From positions 1-6,234 of the forward strand of contig JAILDR010000103.1 in assembly GCA_024689285.1 (NCBI GenBank): a stretch of DNA of 6,234 bases. Reading direction: 5' to 3'. The DNA is from Bacteroidales bacterium (lineage in GTDB: Bacteria; Bacteroidota; Bacteroidia; Bacteroidales; F082). The position numbers and the translations under genes were made by a program. Of this stretch, positions 1 to 5,982 are shown one piece after another; position 1 is the stretch's first letter; each line of letters starts with the position of its first letter. The notes below the pieces were generated by a model that was given only the letters and a program-made list of their open reading frames with translations, did no database searches and was not told the DNA's origin.

Positions 1-1
1 T

Positions 2-409
2 CTCTGGGGGATCCTGATGGCCAATCCGATCATATTGGTTATAGCAGCCATAGCGGCACTGGTCGCAGGATTTATCTATCTCTGGAATACCAGTGAAGAG
101 TTCAGGCAGTTCTGGATCAACCTCTGGGAGGCTATAAAATCGGCTGCACAGGCTGTTGTTGACGCACTGGTAAATTTCTTCACCAAGACTGTGCCGGAAG
201 CTCTCAGCAACTTAAAAGCCAAGGCTAAAGAGACATGGGACAACCTCAAATCGGCAGCAGGGACGGCATGGACGAACATCAAGACCACAGTCGTTGAAAA
301 GGCCAAGCAGATGGCCAGTGATGTGGGCAATAAGCTGAAATCACTTAAGGATGATGCGGCTAAAACATGGGATAACATCAGGGCAGTTCTCCTTGAAAGT
401 GAAGCCTAG
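2..409 (+). CDS. Phage tail tape-measure protein, fragment (open at left edge, 3' end cut by junction)
   Basis: This resembles the C-terminal half of a long tape-measure protein, which sets tail length in siphophages and myophages and is found mainly in Firmicutes phages. The frame is open to the window edge (LWGIL before the Met at 17), so that Met is internal. Visible features are a hydrophobic helix right after it ([17 protein letters not shown]), the [16 protein letters not shown] signature, and then an amphipathic helical repeat with Trp about every 11-22 residues ([21 protein letters not shown]). Family resemblance ends at TWDNI (365-379). The last ten residues (RAVLLESEA, then stop) are only antisense dehydrogenase sequence, so this is not the true C-terminus. 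No other phage gene is present. The family call is firm; the host group is inferred from similarity to clostridial phage proteins. Confidence 0.85.
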   Translation, partial: LWGILMANPIILVIAAIAALVAGFIYLWNTSEEFRQFWINLWEAIKSAAQAVVDALVNFFTKTVPEALSNLKAKAKETWDNLKSAAGTAWTNIKTTVVEKAKQMASDVGNKLKSLKDDAAKTWDNIRAVLLESEA

Positions 410-1366
410 GATGAGAATGTCGCTGTCGATGACTTGAATGCCTTTCTTCAGCATCAGCTTGATGGTTTGGGTGGCTACATATTCACCCATGCCGTCGTTC
501 ATGCGGCGACCGGCCAGAATGATTTCGGGATTGTATCCGTGACGCTGTGCGCATTGTGCCAGATAATACGGGTCAACGCCAATGCAATGGCCACCTACCA
601 ATCCCGGACGGAAAGGCAGGAAATTCCACTTGGTGCCAGCTGCTTCCAACACGTCGAGGGTATCGATGCCCATTTTGTTGAAGATCTTGCTCAGCTCGTT
701 CACAAAGGCGATGTTGATGTCGCGCTGGCTGTTTTCAATCACCTTGGCGGCCTCGGCCACTTTGATAGACGGGGCGAGATGGGTGCCTGCGGTGATGACG
801 CTGCTATATACTTCGTTGATGTATTTGCCAATCTCGGGTGTTGAGCCAGAAGTAACTTTTTTGATGTGTTCCACGGTGTGTTGCTTGTCGCCTGGGTTGA
901 TGCGCTCAGGGCTGTAGCCTCCATAGAAGTCGACATTCATCTTCATGCCTGAAACCTTTTCCACCACGGGAATGCATTCGTCCTCGGTAACGCCAGGATA
1001 GACGGTGCTTTCGTATACCACCACGTCGCCCTTGCCGATGACCTTGCCAACGGTGGTACTGGCACCTATCAAAGGGGTGAGGTCGGGATTGTTGTCATCA
1101 TCCACAGGAGTGGGGACAGCCACGATATAAAAGTTGCAATCGCGAATCTTCTCAATGTCGCTGGTGCAGATGAAGCCATGATTGTTGATGGCATCTTGCA
1201 GCAGGTCGTCAGCCACTTCGAGGGTGGCATCGTGCCCAGCCATCAAGGCATCACAACGCTTCTGGTTCATGTCGAAGCCCACGGTGGGATATTTAGTTGA
1301 GAACAGGCGGGCAAGGGGAAGTCCCACATAGCCTAAACCTATAACACAAATCTTAGTGTTTTTCAT
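341..1366 (-). CDS. UDP-N-acetylhexosamine/UDP-glucose dehydrogenase family (TviB/WbpA-like), C-terminus missing
   Basis: This is an NAD-dependent nucleotide-sugar dehydrogenase that oxidises C6 of a UDP-sugar to the uronic acid for capsule or O-antigen synthesis in the cytoplasm. The N-terminal Rossmann motif is G10-x-G12-x-x-G15 ([10 protein letters not shown]). The family signatures VAVPTPVDD (82-90), [10 protein letters not shown] (119-128) and SPERINPGD (152-160) follow. Probable catalytic residues are K208 and N212 in AEAAKVIEN and the nucleophile C261 in GGHCIGVD, with D265. Specificity resembles TviB/WbpA/WbpO more than classical Ugd, but I cannot fix the substrate. Family members run about 420-440 residues. 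This frame matches the family only to FKENCPDV (ending at residue 331, position 374); the last ten residues come from reading tape-measure DNA backwards. Most of the C-terminal NAD/UDP-binding domain is therefore lost. The start has an AT-rich leader, usual in Bacteroidetes. Confidence 0.93.
   Translation of the reverse strand: MKNTKICVIGLGYVGLPLARLFSTKYPTVGFDMNQKRCDALMAGHDATLEVADDLLQDAINNHGFICTSDIEKIRDCNFYIVAVPTPVDDDNNPDLTPLIGASTTVGKVIGKGDVVVYESTVYPGVTEDECIPVVEKVSGMKMNVDFYGGYSPERINPGDKQHTVEHIKKVTSGSTPEIGKYINEVYSSVITAGTHLAPSIKVAEAAKVIENSQRDINIAFVNELSKIFNKMGIDTLDVLEAAGTKWNFLPFRPGLVGGHCIGVDPYYLAQCAQRHGYNPEIILAGRRMNDGMGEYVATQTIKLMLKKGIQVIDSDILILGFTFKENCPDVIPCFSRIILK
374..385. other. Junction between phage-type and Bacteroidales-type DNA
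   Basis: Left of here the plus strand encodes tape-measure protein. Right of here the minus strand encodes a nucleotide-sugar dehydrogenase. The 12 bases AACATCAGGGCA fit both: read forward they give N-I-R-A after TWD, and read backwards they give C-P-D-V, the conserved end of FKENCPDV. Both proteins lose family similarity on crossing this point. A short shared sequence at a breakpoint is typical of amplification or assembly chimeras, and also of microhomology-mediated joining in vivo. Confidence 0.8.
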
Positions 1367-1607
1367 GTAAAAATATAATGATTTTGTTGATTCAGGTTAG
1401 GTTTATTCCATTTTTATAGTCTCGTTCAAGCCATAATATAATACACAATCAGTTGAAATCCACATCCTTATCTTCATGCCACTAGTTTTTGTTATGCTAC
1501 TTGAATCTTTTTTCATGTAGTGTGCGGCCTTCGTTGTCTGTCATCTTCCAGTGGGTTATCGTACGCTGTTTCGAGCCGATACGTATGCCGCATTTGGCTT
1601 AGGATAA
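1367..1607. other. Non-coding spacer between ATPase/nuclease stop and dehydrogenase start
   Basis: This stretch contains no RNA gene and no convincing Bacteroidetes promoter (-33 TTTG / -7 TAnnTTTG) that I can find upstream of the dehydrogenase. The half next to the dehydrogenase (1367-1510) is AT-rich and probably holds its leader. The half next to the ATPase gene carries a short reading-frame remnant, listed separately. Confidence 0.6.
1497..1598 (-). pseudogene. Possible decayed C-terminal fragment downstream of the DUF1703 gene
   Basis: Three codons past the stop of the ATPase/nuclease gene, and in the same reading frame, a 33-codon stretch without a start codon reads as plausible protein, including KQRTITHWKMTDNEGR, and ends at TAG (1497-1499). 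Its KQ...ITHWK resembles KQHECQIEHWKK at the end of the intact gene. It could be the leftover 3' end of a related gene or of a longer ancestor. The match is short and chance remains quite possible. Confidence 0.3.
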
Positions 1608-3185
1608 TCAGGCCTTTTTCCAATGCTCAATCTGGCACTCGTGCTGCTTGGTGTATTTGTCGTAGTTGATGCCGACGAGGAGGATGTCGCCCGTATAGTC
1701 GGCCACGGTTTGCGGATAATTGCGGGTCTTGATCTGGCTGATGGCGGCTTGGGTATCTTTGTCGTATTTCAGTTCAACCACCAGTGCAGGTAAGTCGACA
1801 TTCTTGCGGGGTATCATCACAATATCGGCAAAGCCTTTACCGGAGGGCAGCTCACGAATGGTAATATAGTGGTTCTTGGCATAGTAGTAGGCCAGGCTAA
1901 CCACACAGGCCAAAGAGTTCTCGTTGTTATAGGATAGTATGCTCGTATTTTCGTCATGGACGGCATCGATGCCTTGTGCCACAGCATTCTCGTCGCCGTC
2001 CAAGGTAGCCTGCAGCAGGTCTTCAGATTGTTTCAAAGCACGGATGACATTAGTCCATCCGGTGTCTTCCACAGCGTTTGTCAACTCCGAAGCGACCTCT
2101 TTGTTGGGGACAAAACACTTCTCTTGAACCCTGTCGAATGAGAGGTAACCTAAATGGATGAGGACGGTCAATACATCGTCCTTGCTCTGCACAATGGACA
2201 TATCGTTCTGGAACTTAGTGGTGTTCACCTTTACCCGTCCTCCTGCAAGCATAGTGATGATATCGTCTTTCAGCCCTTCAAAGTTCATCTTTATATAGTC
2301 CACCACGGTTTCAAACGACGCAGTCTTGCCCCAGTAACTCTCGCACCAGTTTGCCGACAGAGCCTGCATCACTGAGTTGGGGTTAAATATTGAAGTTTCG
2401 GCTCCTATCTGATAGCCGTCGTACCATTTCTCCAATTCATCGTAATCCATCCCGTGTTGTTCGGCCAGACGGCGTACTTCCTCTTTGGTGAAACCGAAAT
2501 AACGGGACATACTTCTCGGTGTGACCATCGAGTATTCGATGAAGTTGTTCAATGCCGACTGGGTCTTGTACTTCTTGATGGGCAGGATGCCGGTCATATA
2601 AACACCGACAAAGGCATCGGTCGCATTCCTAGACTTGAACATACGGCGCATCCAGTCCAAATAATCGTCCATTGCCTTACTGTTGGGTTCTAATTCGCGA
2701 CAGATAGCATCCCACTCGTCGATGATGAAAACAAACTTCTCACCTTTGGCGGCAACAATTTGTAGCAGATACATCATCAAGTCGTCCGATTCTTCCACAG
2801 CAACATCGGGATAGGCTGAGCATATATCTTTCTTCAGTTCCTCTTTGATGTGGGTTACGATATATTCGTCTTTGTACTGCGTGATGAAGTCTGTCATATC
2901 CAGATAGATGACAGGATACTTGTTCAAATGACGTTCGAACGAGGGGTCATGGGCAATCTCGAGGTCTGCAAAAAGACTGCGCGAGTTGCACGAATGGTCA
3001 TAGTAGGCGGCAAGCATCTTTGCAGCCATGGACTTCCCGAATCGTCGACTGCGTGAGACACAGCTGAAGCGTTGTTCTGTGCTCAATGTGGTGTTGACAA
3101 TGGCTATCAATCCCGACTTGTCAACATATTCACTGTTACGGATAGATTGGAATCCTTCGTTCCCCTTGTTGATGTATATGCCCAT
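1608..3185 (-). CDS. AAA-ATPase-like protein with C-terminal PD-(D/E)XK nuclease domain (DUF1703 family)
   Basis: This belongs to the large Bacteroidetes family that joins an AAA-ATPase-like domain to a DUF1703 PD-(D/E)XK nuclease fold. The N-terminus has the family's opening (residues 1-25, YVDKSGLI). A P-loop variant SRSRRFGKS (44-52, with K51 and S52) and a Walker B FVFIIDEWD (151-159, D156/E157) follow. MTGILPIKK (197-205) and the WYDGYQIG...IFNPNSVMQAL block (254-275) are also typical of the family. The C-terminal nuclease shows D454 (FADIVMIP), E471-L-K473 (VVELKYDK) and Q484 (AISQIKTRNY). At 525 residues it appears full length, with all key residues present. Paralogues often occur in many copies per genome. 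A DNA-directed or selfish/defence role is often suspected, but I know of no established function. It stands alone, 184 bp or more from its neighbours on either side, so it is probably transcribed from its own promoter. Confidence 0.93.
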   Translation of the reverse strand: MGIYINKGNEGFQSIRNSEYVDKSGLIAIVNTTLSTEQRFSCVSRSRRFGKSMAAKMLAAYYDHSCNSRSLFADLEIAHDPSFERHLNKYPVIYLDMTDFITQYKDEYIVTHIKEELKKDICSAYPDVAVEESDDLMMYLLQIVAAKGEKFVFIIDEWDAICRELEPNSKAMDDYLDWMRRMFKSRNATDAFVGVYMTGILPIKKYKTQSALNNFIEYSMVTPRSMSRYFGFTKEEVRRLAEQHGMDYDELEKWYDGYQIGAETSIFNPNSVMQALSANWCESYWGKTASFETVVDYIKMNFEGLKDDIITMLAGGRVKVNTTKFQNDMSIVQSKDDVLTVLIHLGYLSFDRVQEKCFVPNKEVASELTNAVEDTGWTNVIRALKQSEDLLQATLDGDENAVAQGIDAVHDENTSILSYNNENSLACVVSLAYYYAKNHYITIRELPSGKGFADIVMIPRKNVDLPALVVELKYDKDTQAAISQIKTRNYPQTVADYTGDILLVGINYDKYTKQHECQIEHWKKA

Positions 3186-3206
3186 AATGTGTTCTTTCTT
3201 TTTCTA

Positions 3207-3221
3207 AATGACAGAGTCATT
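3207..3221. promoter_or_regulatory. Perfect palindrome AATGAC-AGA-GTCATT upstream of the DUF1703 gene
   Basis: Two perfect 6-base arms surround a 3-base centre, ending 22 bp before the ATPase/nuclease start codon and beginning 7 bp after the end of the acyltransferase remnant. The position suits a dimeric-repressor operator or a small leader hairpin. Its AT-rich stem and lack of an adjoining T-run on the minus strand argue against an efficient terminator. The role is inferred. Confidence 0.35.
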
Positions 3222-3227
3222 GTTTTA

Positions 3228-3443
3228 TTAAATCTTCCTTTGGGCTCGAGGGAGTGTGCCTTTAAATGCCAAAGAATCTTTCAGCGGACGAAATATGATA
3301 AAAAGGACTATGCAAACCGTCCAGGAAATAACGAGATTTTTTTGGTAATATGTGAATGCGTGCATAAAAACGATAAGAAATGCCAAAATGGTACGCATAA
3401 TTGTTACCTCATCAAGGCGTATTTTCTTTTTGTTGGTTTCCAT
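3228..3443 (-). pseudogene. Acyltransferase_3 (OatA-like) N-terminal remnant
   Basis: The first 33 or so of 71 codons read METNKKKIRLDEVTIMRTIL followed by AFLIVFMHAFTYY. This is the typical start and first membrane helix, including the conserved His, of Bacteroidetes acyltransferase_3 proteins that O-acylate surface polysaccharides. Intact members have about 330-400 residues and around ten membrane helices. Here the frame moves after residue 33 into another hydrophobic stretch (LVISWTVCIVLFIIF) and a basic tail, then stops. The rest is missing, so it cannot be an active enzyme. The second hydrophobic stretch may be a late helix joined by an internal deletion, or unrelated sequence. A small two-helix membrane protein made from the remnant cannot be excluded. 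The leader before the ATG (AGATAATAA) is AT-rich, as expected for an original start. Confidence 0.6.
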
Positions 3444-3488
3444 TTATTATCTTTTCTGAAATATCGGTATCTCACAATACATCTACCT

Positions 3489-3606
3489 AAGGTGTTGGAT
3501 AGCTCTTCCCAAAGATTTGGAAAGATATTGGCAAGGTGTTGGCAAGGACTTCGCAAGGTGTAGGCAAGGATAAAAGGCCTGTTTGACCTTGCCAGATGCT
3601 TGCCAA
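3489..3606. repeat. Degenerate GGCAAGG/AAGGTGTWGG repeats with inverted copies
   Basis: GCAAGGTGTTGGCAAGGA (3531-3548) recurs 22 bp later as GCAAGGTGTAGGCAAGGA (3553-3570) with one difference. A weaker copy AAGGTGTTGG begins at 3489. Inverted copies follow: GGCAAGG (3563-3569) pairs perfectly with CCTTGCC (3587-3593) across 17 bases, and another CTTGCC sits at 3599-3604. No gene is credible here. It lies just downstream of the 462-aa gene, so it could form transcript 3'-end structure on the minus strand. Confidence 0.7.
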
Positions 3607-3676
3607 AGCTATTGCATCATGCCCCTTGCTCCCTCGTAAGGTTTGCCATCGGGTAGCGACGGATGGTATTCTGTCA
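3594..3676. other. Unassigned spacer downstream of the 462-aa gene
   Basis: I see no gene, terminator with a T-run, or RNA structure that I can support here. Together with the repeats and the acyltransferase remnant it makes up the 491-bp stretch (3186-3676) without an intact gene. Confidence 0.5.
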
Positions 3677-5065
3677 TTATTCCTCCTTTGTGTGGTTGAC
3701 CACCTCCTTGGGGTTGAGATTCAGTTGCTGGACGGTGGGGATGTTGATGGTTTGGCGCACGGATTCACGTTCTTTGATGGCGGGTACTATGGCATCCACC
3801 AACTTGCAAATCTTCTCGTCCCAATAGCTGTGCTTTGCCGAAATGCGGTAATACATGCTGCAGAAGTCCTTGGCACTGGTCATCTCGAACTGGCTCTGTA
3901 CATCGGCAATCATCTCCTCAACCAAGAACATCTGGCCTGTGGACTCTGCGGGCGTCTTTTCCTCAGCCTTTGGTGTTCTCTCCTTCTTAGTGGTATGCTT
4001 TTTTTCTTCGGTCTGCTTTTTCTTCAGTTTCTTGATTTCAGCCTGATGCTTGGCCGTGATGCGGGCCATTTCCATCTCGTGGCTCTTCTGCTGCTCTTCG
4101 AGCTGGCGTTTCAGGCTTTCGCAGTCACGCTGAAGCTGCTCTTCCTTGTTTAGCTCCTCATCGGTGACGGCACGGTCAAGTGCGAGGTTGTGGCGATATT
4201 CATCATATTCATCAGGTGTGAGGCCCATAGGATTGTCGGTAGGAATGGCTGGGGTTTCACGAGAGTCGAAATTACCTGTCCTCATTCTCATTTCCAAATC
4301 ATCTAAGTATGAAACGGTTTTATAATCTCTTTGTGCATCGGCACCAAGACGAAGTATTGACAAATATTTTTGTTTATATGTTACATCCGGCATGAGGTGC
4401 AAATACTTCTCGATAGCGTAATGCGAGTAGTTTGTTGTTACTGTTTTCCACGCAACAAGGTATTCTTCAAATGCCTTTTGTATTTCTTCCAAATCATCAA
4501 GATAATGCCTATTGTATATATCATAACGAAAATCAATAGGGTCATCCACTCTCATAAGAGGTAACCTATACATGTTACATGTCATCGTTGGGAACTGTTC
4601 AGGTACCTCTAATCCAAGAGTCCGAAAATTATATAAAAAACGATCAGCATCGGTGTGGAAATCGCTACTCTTTACGTAAGGTGTCAACTTGAAAAGGAAA
4701 CACTCCTCGTGAAAAGTCTGATTTCGCTTAGAAGACATCAAAGCCCAAACAATACAGAATATCAGTTGGGATGCCTGCTCCGATTTCACCCATTCCATCT
4801 CTTCGGCAATATAACGCTGCTCGATGTCCACGCCAGGAGTTCCGTCATAGTTGATACGGACACACTGGTAGTAAATCTCGTTGAAGAACGTGACGATGGG
4901 CACATCTATACGATATTGTGGCAGGATGTCGATAAAGTACTTATAGAAATAACGGTTCAACGGACTACTATTCAGATAATCCGTAGCCTCATCGTATCCA
5001 CAGAAAAGCAACTTTCGGTTTAGCTCAGAGGCTGACATTGACCATATATATTCTTCAAAGCGCAT
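3677..5065 (-). CDS. Hypothetical protein with charged coiled coil and C-terminal asparagine-rich motif
   Basis: I do not recognise a named family; it looks like a Bacteroidetes-specific protein. There is no signal peptide or clear membrane helix, so it is probably cytoplasmic. Residues 1-265 are globular and rich in Tyr, Phe and Asp, with no catalytic motif I can name. Residues 300-352 form a strongly charged coiled coil (LKRQLEEQQKSHEMEMARI and on), leading into a Lys/Glu/Thr/Pro-rich linker (353-375). A second small helical domain follows (376-432, with FCSMYYRISAKHSYWDEKIC). The last 23 residues contain INIPTVQQLNLNPKEVVNH (440-458), which resembles the N-terminus of the upstream 182-aa protein. 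That gene lies 137 bp upstream on the same strand, with tandem repeats between, so co-transcription is plausible. GC falls to about 32-42% over 4290-4700, against 53-58% on either side. The start has an AT-rich leader. Confidence 0.8.
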   Translation of the reverse strand: MRFEEYIWSMSASELNRKLLFCGYDEATDYLNSSPLNRYFYKYFIDILPQYRIDVPIVTFFNEIYYQCVRINYDGTPGVDIEQRYIAEEMEWVKSEQASQLIFCIVWALMSSKRNQTFHEECFLFKLTPYVKSSDFHTDADRFLYNFRTLGLEVPEQFPTMTCNMYRLPLMRVDDPIDFRYDIYNRHYLDDLEEIQKAFEEYLVAWKTVTTNYSHYAIEKYLHLMPDVTYKQKYLSILRLGADAQRDYKTVSYLDDLEMRMRTGNFDSRETPAIPTDNPMGLTPDEYDEYRHNLALDRAVTDEELNKEEQLQRDCESLKRQLEEQQKSHEMEMARITAKHQAEIKKLKKKQTEEKKHTTKKERTPKAEEKTPAESTGQMFLVEEMIADVQSQFEMTSAKDFCSMYYRISAKHSYWDEKICKLVDAIVPAIKERESVRQTINIPTVQQLNLNPKEVVNHTKEE

Positions 5066-5084
5066 ATTTTCTCTATTTTTCTAT

Positions 5085-5141
5085 GAGCTGATTCGGCACT
5101 TTTAGGGAGCTGATTCGGCACTTTTAGGGAGCTGATTCGGC
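5085..5141. repeat. 22-bp direct tandem repeat, two full copies and one partial
   Basis: The core GAGCTGATTCGGC starts at 5085, 5107 and 5129, exactly 22 bp apart. The first two units share the full 22 bases, core plus ACTTTTAGG; the third keeps the first 13. The array ends 20 bp before the start codon of the 462-aa gene, over its likely leader or promoter. A spacing of about two helical turns would place bound proteins on the same DNA face. Multiple end repeats like this also occur in some insertion sequences, for example the IS21 family, but no transposase is present. Confidence 0.9.
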
Positions 5142-5179
5142 CAGAGGGCGTTTTGGCCGAATGAGGGCCGAAAGAGCTC
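5129..5179. repeat. Inverted copies of the tandem-repeat motif; alternative hairpins
   Basis: ATTCGGCC (5135-5142) pairs perfectly with GGCCGAAT (5155-5162) across 12 bases. The longer GAGCTGATTCGGCC (5129-5142) also pairs at 12 of 14 positions with GGCCGAAAGAGCTC (5166-5179). The two hairpins share one arm and exclude each other. On the minus strand they lie between the stop of the 182-aa gene and the 462-aa start, where they could act as an attenuator or partial terminator. No T-run follows, so simple intrinsic termination is unlikely. Confidence 0.7.
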
Positions 5180-5202
5180 GCCTGCAACGACGGTTCAAAG
5201 TT

Positions 5203-5751
5203 TCAGGAATATTTTTCTTTGATGAGTTGCTTGATGGCGGCTTTGATCTCGTTGGAGGGTTCGCCAGCCAACTCGCGACGCACGGAGTGCTCCCAGTCGT
5301 CTTCGAGCGCTTCGGTCATGGCCTTGGCGTTGAAGGGCGCGCTATAGAGCTTTTGGCTGTCGAGGAAGTGCAGGATGCCGGCCACAAGCTTGCGGTTGAA
5401 GTTGGTGCCCTGCTGCTTGCCGGGGTCACACACAATGTTCGCCACCTCAGGAAGTTTGAGTATATCCTCCCAAAGCTGCATGAAGCGGTCTTTCCATTCG
5501 TCGCTCACAAAGGTGCGGATGCAGCTGACGTAGTTCATGATTTCCTTGACGATGGGCTCACGGTCGATAAGGTCTTGATCGAGCATGTCCTTCATCGTCT
5601 TCTTGGCCTTCGGCTTCGCGCCCTCGTCGCCCACTCCGTAGTTGTTGTTGATTACCGTTGTGGCGTTGGGGTTGTAATTCTGCACCGTGCCTATATGTAT
5701 TTCCTGAAAAACATTGTTTGTGCCAGGATTGCCTTCGATTTTCACCTCCAT
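5203..5751 (-). CDS. Hypothetical protein with N-terminal asparagine-rich beta-type motif
   Basis: This 182-residue protein has no function I can name; similar proteins appear scattered in Prevotella/Bacteroides genomes. Residues 1-38 hold a Gly/Asn-rich segment, GNPGTNN followed by IHIGTVQNYNPNATTVINN (18-36), of a type expected to form short beta-strands for oligomerisation. A Lys-rich linker (44-54) leads to an all-helical domain (55-182) with SDEWKDRFMQLWEDI, NFNRKLVAGILHFL and a C-terminal block EALEDDWEHSVRREL. There is no signal peptide, membrane helix or catalytic motif, so a cytoplasmic adaptor or structural role is the best guess. The start ATGGAGGTG is preceded by an AT-rich leader, and no earlier in-frame start looks better. 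It lies upstream of the 462-aa gene on the same strand and shares its N-terminal motif with that protein's C-terminus. A long antisense frame over it is a shadow. Confidence 0.8.
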   Translation of the reverse strand: MEVKIEGNPGTNNVFQEIHIGTVQNYNPNATTVINNNYGVGDEGAKPKAKKTMKDMLDQDLIDREPIVKEIMNYVSCIRTFVSDEWKDRFMQLWEDILKLPEVANIVCDPGKQQGTNFNRKLVAGILHFLDSQKLYSAPFNAKAMTEALEDDWEHSVRRELAGEPSNEIKAAIKQLIKEKYS

Positions 5752-5982
5752 AATCCAGTGTTTAATATGGTGTTTTGCTTTCTGTTTTCAGTATGTAAGT
5801 TACTGACTTTCATTGGTGAAAGGTGAAAGAAAGCTGCTTTTGGGTTTCTTCCTAGGTTTCAAGGGTTCCGAGGGTGCACTTTTGCAAACGAAAACGGAAG
5901 GGAAGTGCATCCTAGGTAAGTCACGAACCGATCGCTTTCACGAGTATAAAACCAATTGTTTCACCTTTTAATAAGTACGCTT
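5752..5982. promoter_or_regulatory. Divergent intergenic region with several inverted repeats
   Basis: This region must hold the starts of transcription for both the 182-aa gene (leftward) and the peptidase (rightward). It contains a perfect hairpin CTTTCA-TTGG-TGAAAG (5807-5822). It also contains a long-range perfect pair AAAGGTGAAA (5819-5828) / TTTCACCTTT (5959-5968), and GGGTGCACTT (5872-5881) / AAGTGCATCC (5903-5912), which pair with one G-T. CCTAGG occurs twice, 60 bp apart (5851, 5911). I found no clean TAnnTTTG promoter element. Confidence 0.5.

Noticed and set aside
434..844. Plus-strand open frames inside the dehydrogenase gene
   Set aside because: They are antisense to the conserved catalytic and NAD-binding motifs of the dehydrogenase and show no family features.
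1367..1470. A Bacteroidetes-type promoter upstream of the dehydrogenase
   Set aside because: Several AT-rich stretches exist, but none combines TTTG and TAnnTTTG at 19-21 bp, so I could not support a call.
3072..3563. A 163-codon plus-strand frame crossing the ATPase start, the acyltransferase remnant and the repeats
   Set aside because: It crosses three unrelated pieces, and its end (ILARCWQGLRKV) is just translated repeat DNA.
3480..3610. CRISPR array in the GGCAAGG repeats, or in the 22-bp repeats at 5085-5141
   Set aside because: The units are directly adjacent or nearly so, with no unique spacers of regular length, and no cas gene is present.
3596..4153. A 185-codon Leu-rich plus-strand frame resembling a membrane protein
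   Set aside because: The hydrophobicity is the antisense reading of the Lys/Glu-rich coiled coil of the 462-aa protein.
5161..5826. A 221-codon plus-strand reading frame opposite the 182-aa gene, longer than that gene
   Set aside because: Its product is rich in Val, Leu, Ala and His without domain pattern, as expected for the antisense of a GC-rich coding frame. The minus-strand protein has a coherent motif, linker and helical domain.
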